64,000 bases of DNA from SG-bin7 sp964498095 (GTDB lineage: Bacteria > Bdellovibrionota > Bdellovibrionia > Bdellovibrionales > SG-bin7), in assembly GCA_964498095.1 (NCBI GenBank), contig CAZCFY010000017.1, forward strand, positions 15,323 through 79,322, read 5' to 3'. Under the pieces are notes generated by a model. The model saw only the letters and a program-made list of their open reading frames with translations, did not search any database and had not been told where the DNA came from. Positions 27,735 to 36,123 of this stretch are shown in pieces. A program made the position numbers and the translations under genes. Numbering within the stretch: the stretch's first letter is position 1; every line of letters begins with the position of its first letter.

Positions 27735-28226
27735 CTAAGATTTAAGGTCATGTGTCTCCTGTGCTTCCACATCTTCTTCACCCATACGGCGAGCGTATTC
27801 GACTTCTCTTTCCTGGAGATTTAACACTTCAGTGAGCTTCATGTAGCAAGCGTGCCCAATACCAGGAATGTCAAATAGCTGGTCTATAAATCCTGGTTCT
27901 TTTGCCAATTGGGTAAGTGGTACGACTTGCCTTTGTACCGCCTCCTTCCCAATTAATCGATCAAATATGAATTCAAGTCTTCGGTAGCATCCAACTTTAA
28001 GTGCCTCCATCAAAGTCTTCGCGACGATTTTCTCAACAATTGGAACGTCTGGATCTGAAATTTTGCGTTTAAGTTCTTCGTCCGTAAGAAAAATATACCC
28101 ATTTAGTATTTTCGAGAGCTCCACCTTATTGAGATTGCGAGCATCTTTAATATCTTTCGGGACTGAGGGCCTTCCCTTCGGGTTCCCGGAAACTCCTTTT
28201 TTAAATCTTGTATCTTTTGTTGTCAT
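27735..28226 (-). CDS. DUF5681 protein, phage terminase small-subunit-like
   Basis: A 163-residue protein beginning with the DUF5681 signature FKKGVSGNPKGRPSVP (residues 8-23). It is followed by a helical region (LKVGCYRRLEFIFDRLIGK) typical of these phage-linked proteins. Family members often lie beside terminase large subunits and are thought to act as small terminase-like DNA-recognition proteins. No large terminase is present here, which would suit a satellite that borrows a helper phage's packaging motor. A GGAGG site precedes the ATG. Upstream are the TACGT repeats. Confidence 0.65.
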   Translation of the reverse strand: MTTKDTRFKKGVSGNPKGRPSVPKDIKDARNLNKVELSKILNGYIFLTDEELKRKISDPDVPIVEKIVAKTLMEALKVGCYRRLEFIFDRLIGKEAVQRQVVPLTQLAKEPGFIDQLFDIPGIGHACYMKLTEVLNLQEREVEYARRMGEEDVEAQETHDLKS

Positions 28227-28275
28227 TGACCCTCCTGTTTTTTTCCTGATAACTCACCTGATTTATAACTTCTCC

Positions 28276-28315
28276 TACGTACGACGTTTTACGTACTGAA
28301 TACGTTTAATACGTA
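28276..28315. promoter_or_regulatory. Cluster of TACGT repeats upstream of the DUF5681 gene
   Basis: ACGT occurs five times (from 28277, 28284, 28291, 28302 and 28311), four of them as TACGT and three as the palindrome TACGTA. AATACGT occurs twice, nine bases apart. The cluster lies in the only sizeable gap between the DUF3987 and DUF5681 genes. It could be an operator, a replication origin for the DUF3987 protein, or a packaging site. Confidence 0.55.
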
Positions 28316-28320
28316 GTAAG

Positions 28321-29685
28321 TTATCTCATACGCCAACGCATTATTAGTTTTCCACTCGGACTTTGATCACTTTGAAGGTAAATCATCTTCGCCCCCTCAA
28401 GGGTTCGCAAAGAAGCGTTCAGCTTTGAGGAGCTCACATTGTTTTTAAACACAGTTTTAAATAACTCTGTTTGTGTGAGGCCCTCGGGCGCATCTTTAAG
28501 CTCGCTAAGTATTCGGTCAGCTATTTTATCGCCCGTCCTAGAACCGAAAATAACCTTCGCACTTGCCTCCGCGTATTTCCAAACCGCATAAGCGGCGGCC
28601 AAATGTTTTAAAGCAATTTCATTAGATAAATCTAGCAATGCAAATATTGAGGCCAACCGAATTACATTTGCCTCTGAACGGGCTGTAATTGTTCCTATTA
28701 ACCCCGGTAGGTCATGTGAAAGTTCATAATAGATTTGTTCCCATCGCTCACTTGCTTCTGCACTTAAGCGAATAAGGCCCGCTCGTCGCCCGTGATCAAC
28801 CGCCGCTCTAAGGCGCGAATAAAGAGGTTCAAGTTTTTTTCTTAAAGCATCTTGGTTACCACCCAATGGTAATTGTTTTGAGCGTCGCGATAATATCCAA
28901 AGAAATCTATTTCCGAAACCATTTAGCGCATCGACGTCCGTTAGGTATCGCGACAACTCGGCGCTTGTAATGTGTCCGATAATACTTCCATGGGCGTCAG
29001 TGGCTTTTGCGGGTTCATTTTTTGTTAGGGTACTCAAATTGCCATGATCGTAAAGGTCGCGGATAATTGCGGAGAGTTTATTGCCATCGCGTTTTAAAGC
29101 CTGAAGCACAGCCCCGAATTCAGTTTCAACAATAAGTAGGCGCTTATCTGTGATGCCCTGGTCAACCGGTGTATCTTTAAATTCTTTCGATTGTTCATGC
29201 CAAATGGATCGAGAACTCTCGTCACGGACCGAATGAATTAATCCCTCACCACTTGATAGGCCCGATACCCGCCTTGTTTTTAAATATTCAGGCTCTACCG
29301 ACTCGAATATTCTTTGGATATGGCCCCAGCTTGTGCCCTTGCGCGCCTTTGCGCTATCGCCAACAATCATGACAAAAATGTTCATATGTTGTCGGTCGGC
29401 CTCCACAAGATAATAGGAACTTCTACCGATAGTGTTCCCATATACAGTTAAAAACTGCATTAACAACGCTGCGGAGTCGGCTTCCGAGTGCGGGATAATT
29501 GCCTTTACAAATTCTCCTGCGAGACCAAAGGTTTCTCCCGGAACAAGTGGATCTGGGAAATGTGCGGGCCGCTCCAATAAACGCCCCCTGTTTTGACTAT
29601 CGTCCTCTGGCACATTACTATTTAATTCGGTACTTTCAATTGGGGGCATTTGCGGTGCCCCTTCACTTTCATTGAACACCATCAT
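28321..29685 (-). CDS. DUF3987 primase/helicase-like replication protein
   Basis: A 454-residue protein with the DUF3987 pattern. An atypical P-loop GDSAKARKGTS (109-119) is followed by the acidic strand LLIVETEFGAVL (Walker B-like, near 185-196) and SIIGHITSAEL (a sensor-like strand). The N-terminal 40 residues look disordered, and the C-terminus (from about 395) resembles a winged helix. Such proteins act as replicative helicase/primase-like ATPases in phages and integrative elements. The start overlaps the 67-residue gene (ATGA). It would let the excised element replicate. Confidence 0.75.
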   Translation of the reverse strand: MMVFNESEGAPQMPPIESTELNSNVPEDDSQNRGRLLERPAHFPDPLVPGETFGLAGEFVKAIIPHSEADSAALLMQFLTVYGNTIGRSSYYLVEADRQHMNIFVMIVGDSAKARKGTSWGHIQRIFESVEPEYLKTRRVSGLSSGEGLIHSVRDESSRSIWHEQSKEFKDTPVDQGITDKRLLIVETEFGAVLQALKRDGNKLSAIIRDLYDHGNLSTLTKNEPAKATDAHGSIIGHITSAELSRYLTDVDALNGFGNRFLWILSRRSKQLPLGGNQDALRKKLEPLYSRLRAAVDHGRRAGLIRLSAEASERWEQIYYELSHDLPGLIGTITARSEANVIRLASIFALLDLSNEIALKHLAAAYAVWKYAEASAKVIFGSRTGDKIADRILSELKDAPEGLTQTELFKTVFKNNVSSSKLNASLRTLEGAKMIYLQSDQSPSGKLIMRWRMR

Positions 29686-29885
29686 TTTTTTATTCCCTTC
29701 AGTTGTTCATAAAAATTATCGAGTTCTTTGTGCAAAGACTTCTCTATGTTTAAAAATGTTGCGTAGAAACCGACATGATCGCGGTACTTATCGACCAAAG
29801 CTTTCACTGGCGCTAGTGAAGACGTAAAATTAGTACGAGCTTTTACGAGTTGTTGCTTAATTTCTTCTAATTCAAGTTCGCTCAT
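29682..29885 (-). CDS. Small helical protein of the element
   Basis: A 67-residue, highly charged, probably all-helical protein (MSELELEEIKQQL... to ...LKGIKK) with no recognised family. It overlaps the AlpA-like gene and the DUF3987 gene by four bases each (ATGA at both ends), which is strong evidence that it is translated. It may be an accessory subunit for the helicase-like protein, but nothing in the sequence proves it. Confidence 0.6.
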   Translation of the reverse strand: MSELELEEIKQQLVKARTNFTSSLAPVKALVDKYRDHVGFYATFLNIEKSLHKELDNFYEQLKGIKK

Positions 29886-30094
29886 AACTGACCTGCCGTT
29901 GAATTAACAATTTTAGATGAGGCCCAATCCATTAAATCTTGGAGTCTATAGCGAACGGCGCGAGAAGAAATCTTTACGAATTTAGGTCCGATTCCTTGTT
30001 GGCGCCAGGACTGTAAAGCTCGTGTTGTAAATTTTAAAAATGCGGCAGCCTCTTTTTCATTGAGCAGGCGATTGCAGTCAAATGACTCTATCAT
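29882..30094 (-). CDS. AlpA/excisionase-like helix-turn-helix protein
   Basis: A 70-residue MerR-like winged helix-turn-helix (HTH_17) protein: LLNEKEAAAFLKFTTRALQSWR, then GPKFVKISSRAVRYRLQDLMDWA. These small proteins act as excisionases or as activators of integrase genes in P4-like elements. An AGGGGG ribosome site lies before the ATG. It is first in a coupled three-gene run with the 67-residue protein and the DUF3987 protein. Confidence 0.78.
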   Translation of the reverse strand: MIESFDCNRLLNEKEAAAFLKFTTRALQSWRQQGIGPKFVKISSRAVRYRLQDLMDWASSKIVNSTAGQL

Positions 30095-30171
30095 ATATTC
30101 CCCCTTATTACTTTTGTTTTAGATTAAGGGGACACGGTTGACAGTGTACTGAACTTAAATTTTTTAAAAGA

Positions 30172-30915
30172 TTATTCCCCCGTCGGAGTGCGGGGCGACA
30201 GATATTTTTTTCGTAACTTCTTTAGAGACTCTTCGTCAATGCTATACTTTGTGCCTTTATCACCTGGTAAATTTTCAATAAGTTTTTTCACATACGCTAT
30301 TCTGTGGGTACCATAAGTTTCCTGAGTTAACTTTAGCAGGTGCAATCCTAATTTATTTGGGTTTTGATTTTTACCCTTCATGTCTCTCAGACCCTTGGCC
30401 CATGAGCTCCAGCGGTAGTAATTCTTCTCAAAAGGATCTTGGTCGATCATTTTTTCACATAGATTTAGCAAATTAACCAGAGCGTCGCGAAATCCCCCTT
30501 CGAAGTGAACATTGACGTCACTGAAAATCGATTTTACGGAATCAGGGAAGGTGATTTCCACCGGGATCGAATCTAAAGTCGAAAGGCGAATATTTTTAGC
30601 AAGCTCCTTCCGAGCTGAACTTAACCCCTTTACGATTTTTTCTTTGAACGCTAGATGTTTACCTGCAGAAACGTTGTCTCGACCATCAAAAATCCCAGCA
30701 TAAACACTCGATGCTTCAACGATAAACCATGCCTCATCAAACGGCGATCCCATCCTATTTCTTTTATTCTCAAAGTAGCCTGAGTCTGCAGTTTTTTTCC
30801 AAGACATAAAAATTGGAGAATTCGCTTTTACAAAGTTTTTAAAAACCGGGTCTTCACATTTCTTCTGATAGAAATCGATAGTTTTTTTCACCCATTTATT
30901 TGATGTCAGCGCCAT
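30172..30915 (-). CDS. Hypothetical protein of the element
   Basis: A 247-residue soluble, basic, mostly helical protein with many Lys and aromatic residues (for example YRWSSWAKGLRD), and no signal peptide or motif I recognise. It lies between the integrase and AlpA-like genes, where islands often carry regulators or immunity genes. It has its own upstream gap of 63 bases. No function is proposed. Confidence 0.6.
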   Translation of the reverse strand: MALTSNKWVKKTIDFYQKKCEDPVFKNFVKANSPIFMSWKKTADSGYFENKRNRMGSPFDEAWFIVEASSVYAGIFDGRDNVSAGKHLAFKEKIVKGLSSARKELAKNIRLSTLDSIPVEITFPDSVKSIFSDVNVHFEGGFRDALVNLLNLCEKMIDQDPFEKNYYRWSSWAKGLRDMKGKNQNPNKLGLHLLKLTQETYGTHRIAYVKKLIENLPGDKGTKYSIDEESLKKLRKKYLSPRTPTGE

Positions 30916-30978
30916 TAGGGAGTAGTTATCGATGGAATTTTAATTTAGCATCTAAGGAATTGAGTTTGTAAATTATTC

Positions 30979-32172
30979 TTAGCCTTCCCCTATTACTTTG
31001 ACCTCGAGCGTGTCATTTTGATGGACGTTTGCCGCACTTAAAATTTCTTTTCCGTGCGATTCCAAAGCCACCCGCACATTATCCTCCGCAAACCGAGCGT
31101 AAATCTTGGTTGTGTTTGAAGATCTATGGTTAAGTACGCGCGCAATTAAATGTAAACTATTACCCTTCTGTGCAAGCCAGCTCCCGGTCGTGCGGCGTAG
31201 ATCATGAATTCTAACGTCAGTAACTCCTGCGGCTTTACGGATACGTAACCATGGCTTCGAAATATTCACTAAAGCACTACCCTCTTTTTGCCCCGCAATT
31301 ATGAAAGGATTATTTTCTTTCATCGGCACTCGCTTCAAAAACGCTAATGCTGGCTCTGAAAGTGGCACGTAATGGGGGTCTCCATTTTTGGTCCTTCTGA
31401 TACAAATTTCTTTTCTCGTCCAGTTAATGTCATCCCACTTTGCGCCCAACAGTTCACTTTTACGTAGTCCCGTTAACAAATAAAGCCATATTGCAAAACG
31501 AGCATAAATATTTTTTTCTGAATCAATGGCTTCCGCGAGTTTGGGCATTTCTTCGGGGGTTACCCATCGATCACGTACAACCTCTTTGAACTTCTGTATT
31601 CCTCGAGCTGGATTTAAACCGTTTACATCTATCAAGTCCCATTCCATCGCAATTTTAAACATAGTGCCCAAGAGTGAAATGGTTCTATTAGCATCATAAA
31701 TAGAATGTTTTCCGATTTTTTGATGAAGAGAGACCACGTCTGCTTTGGTAATGCTTTTGAGTTGGAATGTTTTCCACGCCGGAAGAACATAGGCATTAAT
31801 TCGCCTCTCGTCTTCCTTCCAAGATCTCTTGTGAACTTTTGAATGACGCTCCAGAAATTGCGTGCACAGATCTTTCATCTTAGCGGCATTTCTATCTTTC
31901 ACGCGCATTGATAACGGATCTTTACAATCGCTGATTAATAGTAAGTTTCTTATCGCCTCTTTGCGCGCCAGTTCCACGGACAACACTCCATAACGGCCTA
32001 GCGCCATCAATCGCTTGCGCCCATGTAACCAATAGCTCAAAACAAAAGTCTTTTTGCCAGACGGGTAAACTCTAATTCCAAAACCCATTAGTTCCGAGTC
32101 CCAGCGCACGTCCCTTTTTCCGTTATTCTTTTCGTATCTAATAGAATCAATAAGGCGTTTCGTTAATTTCAT
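30979..32172 (-). CDS. int: Tyrosine-type site-specific integrase
   Basis: A 397-residue P4-type integrase. The N-terminal DUF4102/arm-binding part (LTKRLIDSIRYEK, RWDSELMGFGIRVYPSG) is followed by a SAM-like core-binding region and the catalytic domain. All active residues are present: R237 (GLRKSELLGA), K262 (RTKNGDPH), H323-x-x-R326 (HDLRR), H349 (NHRSSNTTKIY) and nucleophile Y358. The ATG at 32172 has AGGGGG upstream; a longer frame to 32220 lacks one. It lies 138 bases from attR and would insert or excise the element at tRNA-Arg. Confidence 0.93.
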   Translation of the reverse strand: MKLTKRLIDSIRYEKNNGKRDVRWDSELMGFGIRVYPSGKKTFVLSYWLHGRKRLMALGRYGVLSVELARKEAIRNLLLISDCKDPLSMRVKDRNAAKMKDLCTQFLERHSKVHKRSWKEDERRINAYVLPAWKTFQLKSITKADVVSLHQKIGKHSIYDANRTISLLGTMFKIAMEWDLIDVNGLNPARGIQKFKEVVRDRWVTPEEMPKLAEAIDSEKNIYARFAIWLYLLTGLRKSELLGAKWDDINWTRKEICIRRTKNGDPHYVPLSEPALAFLKRVPMKENNPFIIAGQKEGSALVNISKPWLRIRKAAGVTDVRIHDLRRTTGSWLAQKGNSLHLIARVLNHRSSNTTKIYARFAEDNVRVALESHGKEILSAANVHQNDTLEVKVIGEG

Positions 32173-32310
32173 TATTCCCCCTAAGTCACCCTTAAGTTTC
32201 CACAGCATATCGAGACACATGATAATTAATGCAAGTAAAAACCATTTCGACTTAGGGAGTCTGATAGCTAAACGTAAGTCATGTCAGCAATTGACAAAAC
32301 TACTTTAGGA

Positions 32311-32356
32311 CTTCTAAGCTGAGGGTCGCTGGTTCGATTCCAGCCGGAGTCGCCAA
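32311..32356 (+). repeat. attR of the integrated element
   Basis: An exact 46-base copy of 24888-24933, from the tRNA-Arg anticodon loop through CCA. The upstream bases do not match the tRNA 5' half, so this is a truncated copy and not a working tRNA gene. Confidence 0.92.
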
Positions 32357-32391
32357 CTCCCACCCTTAAGGATGAAGAACCCCAGTTTAGT

Positions 32392-33654
32392 TTAAGCCGC
32401 CGTTTTTTCATTTACTTGCTGCAACTGCCAACGCTCAAACTCGAGAATAAAAGTCGTATTTGGCCGGCGTTCATCATAAGAAATTTTGGCGCCATGAACT
32501 TTCAGCACCGACCTAGCAATGGCTAGCCCAAAACCCTCGCCTATCCTAATTCCCTTTTTGGTCGAAAAAAGTGGATCAAACATTTTAGTTTGCACGGAGG
32601 GCTCAATCCCTTTGCCGGAGTCCGTGATCGTAACCACAACCGAGTCGCCAGTATCGCGCGCTGAAATGATAATCCAGCGGTCTGGCAAATTACGGATGGC
32701 ATCCAGAGAGTTTCTAATAAGATCATTAAATACCATTAAGAGGTTGCTGTTTTCGCCGCGCACATTCATGGGTTCATGCGGAAAATCAAGAGTTAACTTT
32801 ACATCGGCCTCTTTAATTGATGAACCTAAAATTTTTGCGGCCGCTTGAATTGTAAAGCGCACATCAATTTGTCTCTCTTCCGGAGCCACCATGCGCTCGC
32901 CCGCAAAGAGACGCAATTGATGCATAAGTTTACTCATGCGAGAAATTGTCGTCGTCACCAAGTCTAATCTTTTTAAGGCGATATTTATATTGGCGGGATT
33001 TTTTCGCAACTCATCGGCCGCCATCCCCGCACTCGCCGTTAAAGTTGCTAGAGGCGTAGTAAGTTCGTTAACGATTCCGCCAGATAGAACTTCCATGGAC
33101 TTTATCCGTCTTTGCTCCGAGCTAAGAGCAATAAGTTCCCGGTAAGTTTGAGTTCTAAGAGATAACACAATGTAAGAGAGCGTAGATGTTGCCGCAAGGG
33201 TTAACAGAAAATGCATCTTTTGATCCACATTCGGCGTTTGGAAAAATGATACGCCAAACACCATCCAAACTAAAGAGCAAGTTGCGGCAAAGACTGGGAA
33301 GGAAAAAGTCACGGACGATAGACAAAACAAAATCAGCATAAGACTAACTGTCTGCTGTATGTCATTGGTAAGCACAATTTGCAGAGCTGACTTAAGCAAA
33401 ATCATCCAACAAAGAGTCGCGATAATGTACGTAGGACGTATATGGCGCAAAATCGTATGACTAAAAAAATAAACTCCAAAATAAAGAGTCGTCGTAAAAA
33501 AAGCTAACGGGAACAAGACATTTTGAATGGAAGAAGAAAAAAGAAAAAAATGAGCCGCAGAAAATCCAATATAGAGTAACCCTAGCGCCAGGGCGAGCGG
33601 GCGAATAATTCCACGGCTATATTCTTCGAGGCTATTTCTCTCTTCCGAAGTCAT
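32392..33654 (-). CDS. Membrane sensor kinase-like protein lacking the phospho-acceptor histidine
   Basis: A 420-residue protein with five or six N-terminal membrane helices (about 20-165), a dimerisation helix pair and a C-terminal HATPase domain. The N box (NDLIRNSLDAI), G1 (DSGKGI) and G2 (GEGFGLAIA) are intact, so ATP binding is likely. The H box reads GGIVN196-E-L-T-T-P-L where kinases have H-E; asparagine replaces the His. It may be an ATP-binding pseudokinase or may work with a partner. No response regulator is adjacent. It lies just outside attR on the ancestral chromosome. Confidence 0.8.
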   Translation of the reverse strand: MTSEERNSLEEYSRGIIRPLALALGLLYIGFSAAHFFLFSSSIQNVLFPLAFFTTTLYFGVYFFSHTILRHIRPTYIIATLCWMILLKSALQIVLTNDIQQTVSLMLILFCLSSVTFSFPVFAATCSLVWMVFGVSFFQTPNVDQKMHFLLTLAATSTLSYIVLSLRTQTYRELIALSSEQRRIKSMEVLSGGIVNELTTPLATLTASAGMAADELRKNPANINIALKRLDLVTTTISRMSKLMHQLRLFAGERMVAPEERQIDVRFTIQAAAKILGSSIKEADVKLTLDFPHEPMNVRGENSNLLMVFNDLIRNSLDAIRNLPDRWIIISARDTGDSVVVTITDSGKGIEPSVQTKMFDPLFSTKKGIRIGEGFGLAIARSVLKVHGAKISYDERRPNTTFILEFERWQLQQVNEKTAA

Positions 33655-33777
33655 CCTCTTATTATCGGAAAAATCGGGTAACTTTTAATCATGTTAATTT
33701 AATTACACATATGTCGACCCAAAGAACACGTGTCTAGTCTATATTGGGACGTCTCATTTTGAAACTTAGAATTATTT

Positions 33778-33801
33778 TGGAGTTTCAACAACTAAACTCC
33801 A
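33778..33801 (+). promoter_or_regulatory. Hairpin upstream of the 70-residue membrane protein
   Basis: TGGAGTTT and AAACTCCA are exact reverse complements with an 8-base loop, between 33778 and 33801, about 60 bases before the ATG at 33862. It may be a leader hairpin or an operator. Confidence 0.35.
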
Positions 33802-33861
33802 GTTCAAATGGTACGGCGTTCGCATCCTTATGGGGAATCAATTACCTTACTGGGGGAACCA

Positions 33862-34074
33862 ATGAGCCAAGTCAATTTTAATAAACGACGTAAATCCCGA
33901 TCAACCTTAGAAGGCGTATTATACGAAATGCGCCCCTATTCACTGGCAACTATTGCGGCCTATTCGATAGTCTTTCCTACGCACACGCTTATGGCTGTAA
34001 GCGGTGGCGTACTCGCGGTCTGCGCAGCGCTGATTTTCTCAATGCGACTACGCAGCCGAAGTGTTCGCTATTAA
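33862..34074 (+). CDS. Small membrane protein
   Basis: A 70-residue protein with a basic N-terminus (KRRKSRSTLEG) and a hydrophobic segment likely forming two short helices (about 25-60), ending in RSRSVRY. The ATG at 33862 is preceded by TGGGGGAA, a good ribosome site. An in-frame ATG at 33808 has none. No family recognised. It is probably an inner-membrane protein. Confidence 0.6.
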   Translation: MSQVNFNKRRKSRSTLEGVLYEMRPYSLATIAAYSIVFPTHTLMAVSGGVLAVCAALIFSMRLRSRSVRY

Positions 34075-34455
34075 TTAGTGAGCGTCAGGTAAATAATCTA
34101 CCAAAACGGGATTCAAAAAACGCATCATTGCGCCTTTAGGGATTAAATCCGTGCTGATTGTAACTTCCTTACGAGTTGCAATTCCTGCGCAATCAACTGC
34201 CGGCGCGTAAAGTGCCACTTCAAATTTTTGGGCGGCAACTTCTTTTGTTTTAACGCTAACAGACTCTTGAGAAAGTCCACCACAGCGACTGTACTCAATA
34301 GTGATTAAAGTGACGTCAGGCTTACGCGGTCCAGGGCCCGGCATTAAATTTCTATATTGCGCCACTTTTTTAACTAAAACTACTTCGAGAGTTTTGGGCT
34401 CTTCAGCAAAGGCACTCATTCCGATTAAACTAATTAATACAAATAATGATTTCAT
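34075..34455 (-). CDS. Secreted hypothetical protein
   Basis: A 126-residue protein with a clear signal peptide (MKSLFVLISLIGMSAFAEE) and an AAAGGAG ribosome site. The mature part is beta-rich, with two cysteines (about 58 and 89) that could pair in the periplasm. No family is recognised. Its stop abuts the stop of the convergent small membrane protein gene. Confidence 0.7.
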   Translation of the reverse strand: MKSLFVLISLIGMSAFAEEPKTLEVVLVKKVAQYRNLMPGPGPRKPDVTLITIEYSRCGGLSQESVSVKTKEVAAQKFEVALYAPAVDCAGIATRKEVTISTDLIPKGAMMRFLNPVLVDYLPDAH

Positions 34456-34520
34456 AAATTCTCCTTTTTGCGGAGTGGAACCTATCCAGAAAAATGCGAA
34501 TGGGCAATGGGTTTTTTAAA

Positions 34521-35510
34521 TTAGGGCAGCTTGCCCTTAAGTTCGTGGTATTCTTTAAGCGTGCGCGTGACAATTTCTTCTACCGATAAAATTTCTTCAA
34601 TCAGGCCGACACCATGACCCGCCGAGAAAACATTTTTATAAGAGACTTTTGATTTGTCGCTAGCTAACAGAGAACGTGCTGCCCGCGCTAGCGACAGCCA
34701 ACGTTTCACTTTTGGTATTCGCGCCACGACAGACTCTACAACTCCATCGCTTAATCCGATTTTTTCCAGCTCCGGTGTTAAAATAAAATTTCCCGGGAAG
34801 CCGTCGACTTTATCCGTATTCACTATATCTTCAGGTCCGGCATTTAAAATTGCCGCCTTATATTTATCACTGGCGGGGCTTTCTTTAGAGGCAACAATCC
34901 TCGTTCCCAAATAAACTGCCGAAGCGCCCAAGGCCATGGCGGCGAGCATGGTTCGTCCGTCACTAATACTTCCGGCAGCAACTATGGGAAGCTTAGATAT
35001 ATTTTTTCTCAAATAAGGAATCAGCGCTAGCGGCGAAACATTCCCGGCATGCCCACCAGCGCCACCAGCCACGGCAATAATTCCGTCGGCGCCAAGATCA
35101 GCTACCTTTTTTGCGTGCTCGAGCCCCACAACGTCGCAAAATACTTTTGTCCCCGCTTGATGCGCTTTTTTTATGATTTCCCTAGGACTTCCCAAAGAAG
35201 TAATTATGAGCGGCACTTTATTTTCCAAAATGACATCGAGTTGCTCGTGCTGAAATTTATTGGATTTTTGCACAATTAAATTCACACCAAACGGCTTGAC
35301 CGTGCGGCCTTTAATTTCTAGCACCGCTTTTTTAAAATTTTCGACTGGGCGATAGTTTAGCGCGGGAAAAGTTCCAAGTCCTCCGGCTTTACACATCGCC
35401 ACGACAAGATCCGCATAGCTTACTAAAAACATTGGCGCGCCTATGATTGGAAAGTCGACGCCAAACATTTCGGAAAATTCGGTTTTGATGGGTGCACCAA
35501 CACTTGTCAT
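34521..35510 (-). CDS. NMO/FabK-like flavin oxidoreductase
   Basis: A 329-residue TIM-barrel flavoprotein of the nitronate monooxygenase family, which includes FabK enoyl-ACP reductases. Typical features are FPIIGAPMFLVSYADLVVAM at the start, GGLGTFPALN, and the FMN-phosphate loop region GGAGGHAGN followed by ALIPYLRK and VAAGSISDGRT. Reaction is not certain: nitronate oxidation or enoyl reduction are the main options. It is divergent from the DUF4442 gene, with only 27 bases between the start codons. Confidence 0.85.
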   Translation of the reverse strand: MTSVGAPIKTEFSEMFGVDFPIIGAPMFLVSYADLVVAMCKAGGLGTFPALNYRPVENFKKAVLEIKGRTVKPFGVNLIVQKSNKFQHEQLDVILENKVPLIITSLGSPREIIKKAHQAGTKVFCDVVGLEHAKKVADLGADGIIAVAGGAGGHAGNVSPLALIPYLRKNISKLPIVAAGSISDGRTMLAAMALGASAVYLGTRIVASKESPASDKYKAAILNAGPEDIVNTDKVDGFPGNFILTPELEKIGLSDGVVESVVARIPKVKRWLSLARAARSLLASDKSKVSYKNVFSAGHGVGLIEEILSVEEIVTRTLKEYHELKGKLP

Positions 35511-35518
35511 GCGATCTC

Positions 35519-35529
35519 TATACTGTATA
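35519..35529. promoter_or_regulatory. Palindromic double -10 element between divergent genes
   Basis: TATACTGTATA is a palindrome centred in the 27-base gap between two divergent starts. It offers a -10-like hexamer to each strand (TATACT on plus, TATACA on minus). Transcripts from either would begin only a few bases before the ATG. Confidence 0.4.
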
Positions 35530-35537
35530 AAGAAATA

Positions 35538-36053
35538 ATGGAATGGACAAAGACATTATTTAATACTTTTGAAAAGGTAGCCCCCCAAAATATTCGCGAA
35601 ACCTTTTACTTACGAATGTTTGGATTAACTAAAATCCCATTGTTATTTTTGGTTTCCCCCAAAGTTTTGCAGTTAAATGATAGCCGCTGTGCCGTGCAGA
35701 TTCCGCTGTCAAAGCTAACTAAAAATCACCTGGGCTCTATGTATTTTGGCGTGCTCGCCATGGGCGCTGATTGCGCCGGCGGCATGCTCGGCATGCATCA
35801 CATACGAAAGTCTGGCGAAAAGATTTCGCTAGTCTTTAAAGATTTCCACGCTGATTTTCTAAAGCGCCCCGAAGAAGCCGTCATTTTTACTTGCGACGAT
35901 GGTCCAGCCATCAAAAACCTCGTCGACTCCGTCGTTAAAACCGGCGAACGCCAACATTTGCCTCTCAGCATTTCGGCTTGGTCGGCCTCACGCCCCAACG
36001 AAGAACCCGTCGCCAAGTTTACCTTGACGCTGAGTTTGAAGCGGAAGGGTTAG
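35538..36053 (+). CDS. DUF4442 hotdog-fold protein (thioesterase-like)
   Basis: A 171-residue protein with the DUF4442 pattern: a helical start (TLFNTFEKVAP), a strand with CAVQIPLSK, NHLGSMYFGVLAMGADCAGGM as the hotdog helix, and a beta-sheet C-terminal half (SLVFKDFHADFLKRP ... AKFTLTLSLKRK). Relatives are hotdog thioesterases acting on acyl-CoA/ACP, but DUF4442 itself is uncharacterised. It pairs divergently with the NMO/FabK-like gene, suggesting lipid metabolism. Its last 55 bases are duplicated at 38556-38610. Confidence 0.75.
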   Translation: MEWTKTLFNTFEKVAPQNIRETFYLRMFGLTKIPLLFLVSPKVLQLNDSRCAVQIPLSKLTKNHLGSMYFGVLAMGADCAGGMLGMHHIRKSGEKISLVFKDFHADFLKRPEEAVIFTCDDGPAIKNLVDSVVKTGERQHLPLSISAWSASRPNEEPVAKFTLTLSLKRKG

Positions 36054-36054
36054 C
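36000..36054 (+). repeat. 55-bp duplicated segment, copy 1 (end of the DUF4442 gene)
   Basis: Bases 36000-36054 match 38556-38610 in the same orientation with only two adjacent mismatches (TT versus CC). Weaker similarity extends about 15 bases upstream. Copy 1 is the real 3' end of the DUF4442 gene. Confidence 0.9.
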
Positions 36055-36123
36055 TAAGTCAGGTTAAACTCCTGACGAACCCCGATAGCACGAATGATCC
36101 TGGCTTACGCAGCCTTTTCCCTT

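Noticed and set aside
28276..28315. The repeated ACGT motifs as a CRISPR array
   Set aside because: The units are 4-7 bases with irregular spacing and there are no cas genes. No CRISPR array was seen anywhere in the window.
32311..32356. A possible second tRNA-Arg gene
   Set aside because: Only the 3' 46 bases match; the 5' acceptor and D arm are missing, so it is attR.
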